From the NCBI GenBank assembly GCA_015066005.1, contig SVPF01000005.1, positions 17,244 through 81,243 on the forward strand: a stretch of DNA of 64,000 nt, written 5' to 3'. Of the stretch, positions 61,012 to 64,000 are shown in pieces. Every line of letters begins with the position of its first letter. The stretch's first letter is position 1. This DNA is from Oscillospiraceae bacterium (GTDB lineage Bacteria > Bacillota > Clostridia > Oscillospirales > Acutalibacteraceae). The notes below the pieces were generated by a model. The model searched no databases. It saw only the letters and a program-made list of their open reading frames with translations, and was not told the origin of the DNA. A program made the translations under genes and the position numbers.

Positions 61012-61926
61012 ATGAGCTATGAAATTAAAGCATTTGAGGTTAAAAGCACCGATAATATTCATACCCTAAAGGGTAAAATATATATTCCCACAGGTGAAAT
61101 CAAGGGACTTTTCCACCTTGTTCACGGTATGACCGAATATATTGACCGTTATGACCATTTAATGTCATTTTTAGCTGAAAAAGGCTATGTTACCTTTGGT
61201 TATGACCATTTAGGTCACGGCAAAACTGCCGAAAATGATGATGAACTTGGCTTTATTGCGCACAAAGACGGATGGAAATATTTGGTTAATGATGTTGTTA
61301 CCTTTACAAAAGCTGTTAAAAATATGTACCCCTCTCTTCCTACTGTTTTAATGGGTCATTCAATGGGGTCTTTTATTTCAAGGCTTGTTGCCGAAAGCTA
61401 TAAATCAGAATATGATAAATTCATTTTTTGCGGCACAAGCGGGCCAAACCCTGCTTCATCAGTAGGTATTTTGCTTGTGAAAATTATAAAAGCCTTTAAA
61501 GGTGAAAAGCATAAATCGGATTTACTTCAAAGCATTGCTTTTGGCAGCTATAATAAAGGCCTTGAGGGTGATACACCTTACGAATGGCTTACAACCGACC
61601 GCGAGGTTATTACAAAATATGCAGCTGATAAATATTGCACCTTCCGTTTTAGCGTTTCGGCTATGGGGGATCTTATGAATTTGCTTTCCAACTGCAACCG
61701 CGGAGCTTGGTTTAAAGCAGTTGACAGTAATAAGCCCATACTTTTAATTGCTGGCGATAAGGACCCCGTGGGTAACTACGGCAAGTGTGTTACCGCCGTT
61801 TATAACAGTCTTATAAAGAACGGTAAAAATGCAAAAATAAAGCTTTATGAAAACTGTCGCCACGAAATACATAACGACAGCTGTAAGGCCGAAATGTTTA
61901 AGGATATTTTGGAATTTATTAAGTAA
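61012..61926 (+). CDS. Alpha/beta hydrolase, monoacylglycerol lipase-like
   Basis: Serine hydrolase with HGMTEYIDRYDHLMSFL, nucleophile elbow GHSMGSFI, acid region AGDKDPVGNYG and catalytic His in NCRHEIHND. 304 residues, no signal peptide. Resembles lysophospholipase or monoglyceride lipase (Hydrolase_4). The adjacent glpK supports glycerol release. Confidence 0.9.
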   Translation: MSYEIKAFEVKSTDNIHTLKGKIYIPTGEIKGLFHLVHGMTEYIDRYDHLMSFLAEKGYVTFGYDHLGHGKTAENDDELGFIAHKDGWKYLVNDVVTFTKAVKNMYPSLPTVLMGHSMGSFISRLVAESYKSEYDKFIFCGTSGPNPASSVGILLVKIIKAFKGEKHKSDLLQSIAFGSYNKGLEGDTPYEWLTTDREVITKYAADKYCTFRFSVSAMGDLMNLLSNCNRGAWFKAVDSNKPILLIAGDKDPVGNYGKCVTAVYNSLIKNGKNAKIKLYENCRHEIHNDSCKAEMFKDILEFIK

Positions 61927-61927
61927 C

Positions 61928-61958
61928 AAAAAGGAAGCTGAAATTCAGCTTCCTTTTT
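61928..61958. terminator. Bidirectional terminator between convergent genes
   Basis: AAAAAGGAAGCTGAA and TTCAGCTTCCTTTTT form a near-perfect stem serving both neighbours. Confidence 0.92.
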
Positions 61959-62859
61959 AAATTATTGTGGCTAATGTCAGCATTTCGCGGGCATTTAAAT
62001 AAATATCCTCAGCCGTTTCGGCATTAAGCGGGTTTTCACCAAGCCCCATTTCAAATGTAAACCCCGGACGATTATATTCTTCTATAAACCAGTCCTTAAA
62101 GCCACCGCCATCAGCTATATCAACCGGTATATCAAGTGCATAACCAGAAGCTGTTGCAAAAATTTCGGCAATTCGGCGTGAGCGGGGCGGTGTATAGTCA
62201 CCAAAACTCCAATAAATAACCTCGCCCTGACTGTGAAGCGCTACCGTATGCCTTATTCTTGTTCTTTTACAAAGCTCAACAAGAGCTTTAGTTTCGGGTT
62301 CACTTTCGGGTTTGGGGCCTCCGTATCGGCTTTTTGAAGGGCCGTATATTCCCATTTTACGCTCCTTTTCACGCAAATTTTCCCATTCGGCATTAAAATT
62401 GTGGTTAATATCCACTCCACGAAAATTTGCGTTCCAATGCGCAAAATCATTTTTGCAAAGGCGTGCAATGCGGTCAGCATCATTACCGCAGGCGGCTTTA
62501 CCCAAAAGTGAAATATCGCACCCGTCAGGATTAACACAGGGCACAAAAATAACTCCCCTACCCTTTAAACCGCGAATTGCATTCACCCCTTCAATTGAAA
62601 GGTCATTTTTTATGGCAAAAGCTAAGTCCTCAATAAACATAAGTAAAATAGTTGAGGTGATTCTTTCGCTGCCGTGAAAAGCGGCAGTTATAAGGCTGTA
62701 TTCATTTGAAGCCCCAATTTTAAGGGCAGTTATATCCTTACCCATACAGCTTTTGCCAATAACCGACCGCTTAATAAAGGGATATTCGTTACATATTTCA
62801 TCAATTAAATGCTGTCGGGCAAAATAATCATATTCCGTTGACTTTACAATTGCTTTCAT
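61957..62859 (-). CDS. M14-family zinc carboxypeptidase
   Basis: The zinc motif HGSERIT (His and Glu), the later ligand HSQGEVIYW, NINHNF-like DINHNFNAEW and the catalytic Glu in FTFEMGLGENP fit M14 metallopeptidases of the gamma-D-glutamyl-diamino acid peptidase type. 300 residues, no signal peptide. A role in recycling peptidoglycan peptides is plausible. Confidence 0.88.
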   Translation of the reverse strand: MKAIVKSTEYDYFARQHLIDEICNEYPFIKRSVIGKSCMGKDITALKIGASNEYSLITAAFHGSERITSTILLMFIEDLAFAIKNDLSIEGVNAIRGLKGRGVIFVPCVNPDGCDISLLGKAACGNDADRIARLCKNDFAHWNANFRGVDINHNFNAEWENLREKERKMGIYGPSKSRYGGPKPESEPETKALVELCKRTRIRHTVALHSQGEVIYWSFGDYTPPRSRRIAEIFATASGYALDIPVDIADGGGFKDWFIEEYNRPGFTFEMGLGENPLNAETAEDIYLNAREMLTLATII

Positions 62860-62895
62860 TTTTTAACACCTCTTTTTATATATATTAAAAATGTA

Positions 62896-62924
62896 TTGAA
62901 AAAATGAATATATAATTATATAAT
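62896..62924 (+). promoter_or_regulatory. Promoter of the Nudix gene
   Basis: TTGAAA, 17 bp, TATAAT, ending 16 bp before ATG 62941. Confidence 0.7.
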
Positions 62925-62940
62925 ATTTAAGGTGATGAAA

Positions 62941-63489
62941 ATGAAATTAACCGAAAAACAGCTTACAAAAGAATATATTTTTAAAGGTAAAATTATAAAT
63001 GTAAGGCGTGACACTGCCCTGCTTCCTAATGACACCACGGCCATTCGTGAAGTGGTTGAACACAACGGCGGCGTTTGTGTTGCGGCACTAACCGATAATA
63101 ATGAGGTTTTATTTGTAAAGCAATTCCGTTATCCCTATATGGAAGAAATATTTGAAATTCCCGCAGGCAAGCGCGATTCCTTAGAAGAGGACCCGCTTAT
63201 GTGCGGCAAACGTGAATTAAAGGAAGAAACGGGTGCCACCGCAAAGCGTTTTATAAGCTTAGGTCAGCTTTACCCCACCCCCGGCTACTGCGGTGAAATT
63301 ATTTGGATGTTTGCCGCACTTGATTTAGATTTTGGCGAATGTGACCCCGATGATGACGAATTTTTAGAGGTTGAAAAAATCCCAATTTTAAAGGCTGTTG
63401 AAATGATAATGAGCGGTGAAATTAAGGATGCCAAAACCCAAGCCGCAATTTTAAAGCTTAAATATTTAATTGATAATAAAATGATATAA
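62941..63489 (+). CDS. Nudix hydrolase (ADP-ribose pyrophosphatase type)
   Basis: Start ATG 62941 follows AAGGTGATGAA; the track's earlier ATG is inside the RBS. Nudix box GKRDSLEEDPLMCGKRELKEETGA, with FVKQFRYPYMEEIFEIPAG upstream, marks ADP-sugar hydrolases (NudF-like). 182 residues. Hydrolyses ADP-ribose to AMP and ribose 5-phosphate. Confidence 0.93.
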   Translation: MKLTEKQLTKEYIFKGKIINVRRDTALLPNDTTAIREVVEHNGGVCVAALTDNNEVLFVKQFRYPYMEEIFEIPAGKRDSLEEDPLMCGKRELKEETGATAKRFISLGQLYPTPGYCGEIIWMFAALDLDFGECDPDDDEFLEVEKIPILKAVEMIMSGEIKDAKTQAAILKLKYLIDNKMI

Positions 63490-63497
63490 ATAAATAT

Positions 63498-63522
63498 CCA
63501 CCCGCATAGCGGGTGGTTTTTC
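63498..63522 (+). terminator. Terminator after the Nudix gene
   Basis: CCACCCGC-ATA-GCGGGTGG followed by TTTTTC. Confidence 0.9.
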
Positions 63523-63598
63523 ATTTTCGGGCATAGCCCTAATCGATACAGGCGACGCACAAGTGCGTTTTGAGGTTGGCCTGCCAGCCATGCATTGT

Positions 63599-64000
63599 TT
63601 ACTTACTACCCATTAATGGGTTCCGCGGGTCGAAAAGACTCAACTGGTCACTTTCTTGGTCGTGCTTTAATTGATTTGAAATATATTCCTTTATGGCTTT
63701 TGTGTTTTTACCCGCGGTATCTACGTAATATCCCTTACACCAAAATTCGCGGTTTCGGTATGCGAACTTCATATTGCCCCATTTTTGAAATATCATTACT
63801 GAGCTTTTCCCTTTTAAATATCCAATAAATCCCGAAACGCTCATTTTGGGCGGGATACTTACCAGCATATGTATATGGTCTGGGCATACCTCCCCTTCAA
63901 TTATTTCTACACCTTTCCATTCGCAGAGCTTTCGCAATATTTCTCGTATCTCTAACCGTTTATCTGCGTAAAAAACTTTTCGCCTGTACTTTGGCGCAAA
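63599..64000 (-). CDS. tnpA: IS200/IS605-family transposase TnpA, 5' end beyond window (partial)
   Basis: The frame is open to the right edge: APKYRRKVFYADKRLEIREI precedes the track start (63937), which is an internal TTG. HUH motif DHIHML and the catalytic Tyr region GYYVDTAGKN are intact. At least 134 codons, so nearly full length. It makes single-strand cuts at hairpin ends. Downstream, GCACAAGTGC and GGCCTGCCAGCC small palindromes (63560-63595) may be the element's end. No TnpB is seen on this side. Confidence 0.9.
   Translation of the reverse strand, partial: FAPKYRRKVFYADKRLEIREILRKLCEWKGVEIIEGEVCPDHIHMLVSIPPKMSVSGFIGYLKGKSSVMIFQKWGNMKFAYRNREFWCKGYYVDTAGKNTKAIKEYISNQLKHDQESDQLSLFDPRNPLMGSK

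Noticed and set aside
1-64000. CRISPR arrays, tRNA or rRNA genes, prophage modules
   Set aside because: No regularly spaced repeats, cloverleaf sequences, rRNA cores or phage structural genes were recognised on either strand. A tRNA scan and Rfam search would settle this.

Overview
The window looks like a chromosomal segment of an anaerobic, spore-forming, low-GC Clostridia bacterium (Oscillospirales-like, gut or rumen type). This is inferred from three things: the gene order phoH-ybeY-era-yqzL-recO-mutS2, the sporulation genes yqfC/yqfD/ylbJ, and the abundance of CUT1 sugar transporters with glycan enzymes. No rRNA, tRNA or CRISPR array was recognised.

Region A (1-31.5 kb, all minus strand) is a glycan acquisition locus. 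From upstream (right) to downstream (left) it holds a DUF5107/TPR protein, an AraC regulator, a GH20-N-type hydrolase-like protein, an AGE-family epimerase, a degraded fragment, a GH5-like hydrolase and an aldose epimerase. A strong promoter (22526-22555) then starts GH2, a beta-propeller protein, a lipoprotein solute-binding protein (SBP), a second very large SBP with N-terminal carbohydrate-binding-like domains, and two CUT1 permease pairs. An NHL/TPR/Yip1 membrane protein and a DUF5696-like protein sit between the two permease pairs. No ATPase is encoded, so a shared MsmX-type ATPase elsewhere is likely. A second promoter (6961-6989) drives three paralogous beta-helix (Pectate_lyase_3-like) proteins, a membrane-anchored LamG-like protein and a large secreted repeat protein that runs off the left edge.

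Region B (31.6-39.3 kb) holds a sensor-LuxR fusion regulator, a deletion scar joining the 3' halves of a DUF5107 gene and an AraC gene, an oxidoreductase, ribokinase, a nucleoside hydrolase, a DUF4965-type glutaminase-like protein and a divergent AraC regulator with repeated AATTGTAT-type sites.

Region C (39.3-42.75 kb) is an accessory island and the most notable part of the window. A surface protein with a SipW/TasA-type signal peptide and a beta-helix domain lies downstream of a 279-bp segment. That segment is bounded by perfect 18-bp inverted repeats and carries a near-consensus promoter. A tyrosine recombinase gene is next to it. The promoter currently points away from the surface gene. 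Inversion would place it about 130 bp upstream of the start codon, facing it. Two terminators insulate the arrangement. I read this as a phase-variable promoter switch caught in the OFF orientation.

Region D (42.7-64 kb) is mostly core genome: mutS2, recO, yqzL, era, ybeY, phoH, yqfD, yqfC, ylbJ, rpsF-ssb-rpsR with a structured leader, coaX with an ECF S component, a GntR/ABC operon with a lipoprotein, a DUF368 (PopT-type) transporter, alr, glpK, an alpha/beta hydrolase, an M14 peptidase and a Nudix hydrolase. An IS200/IS605-type TnpA is cut by the right edge. Palindromic MITE-like repeats lie at about 39.5 kb and 54.1 kb.
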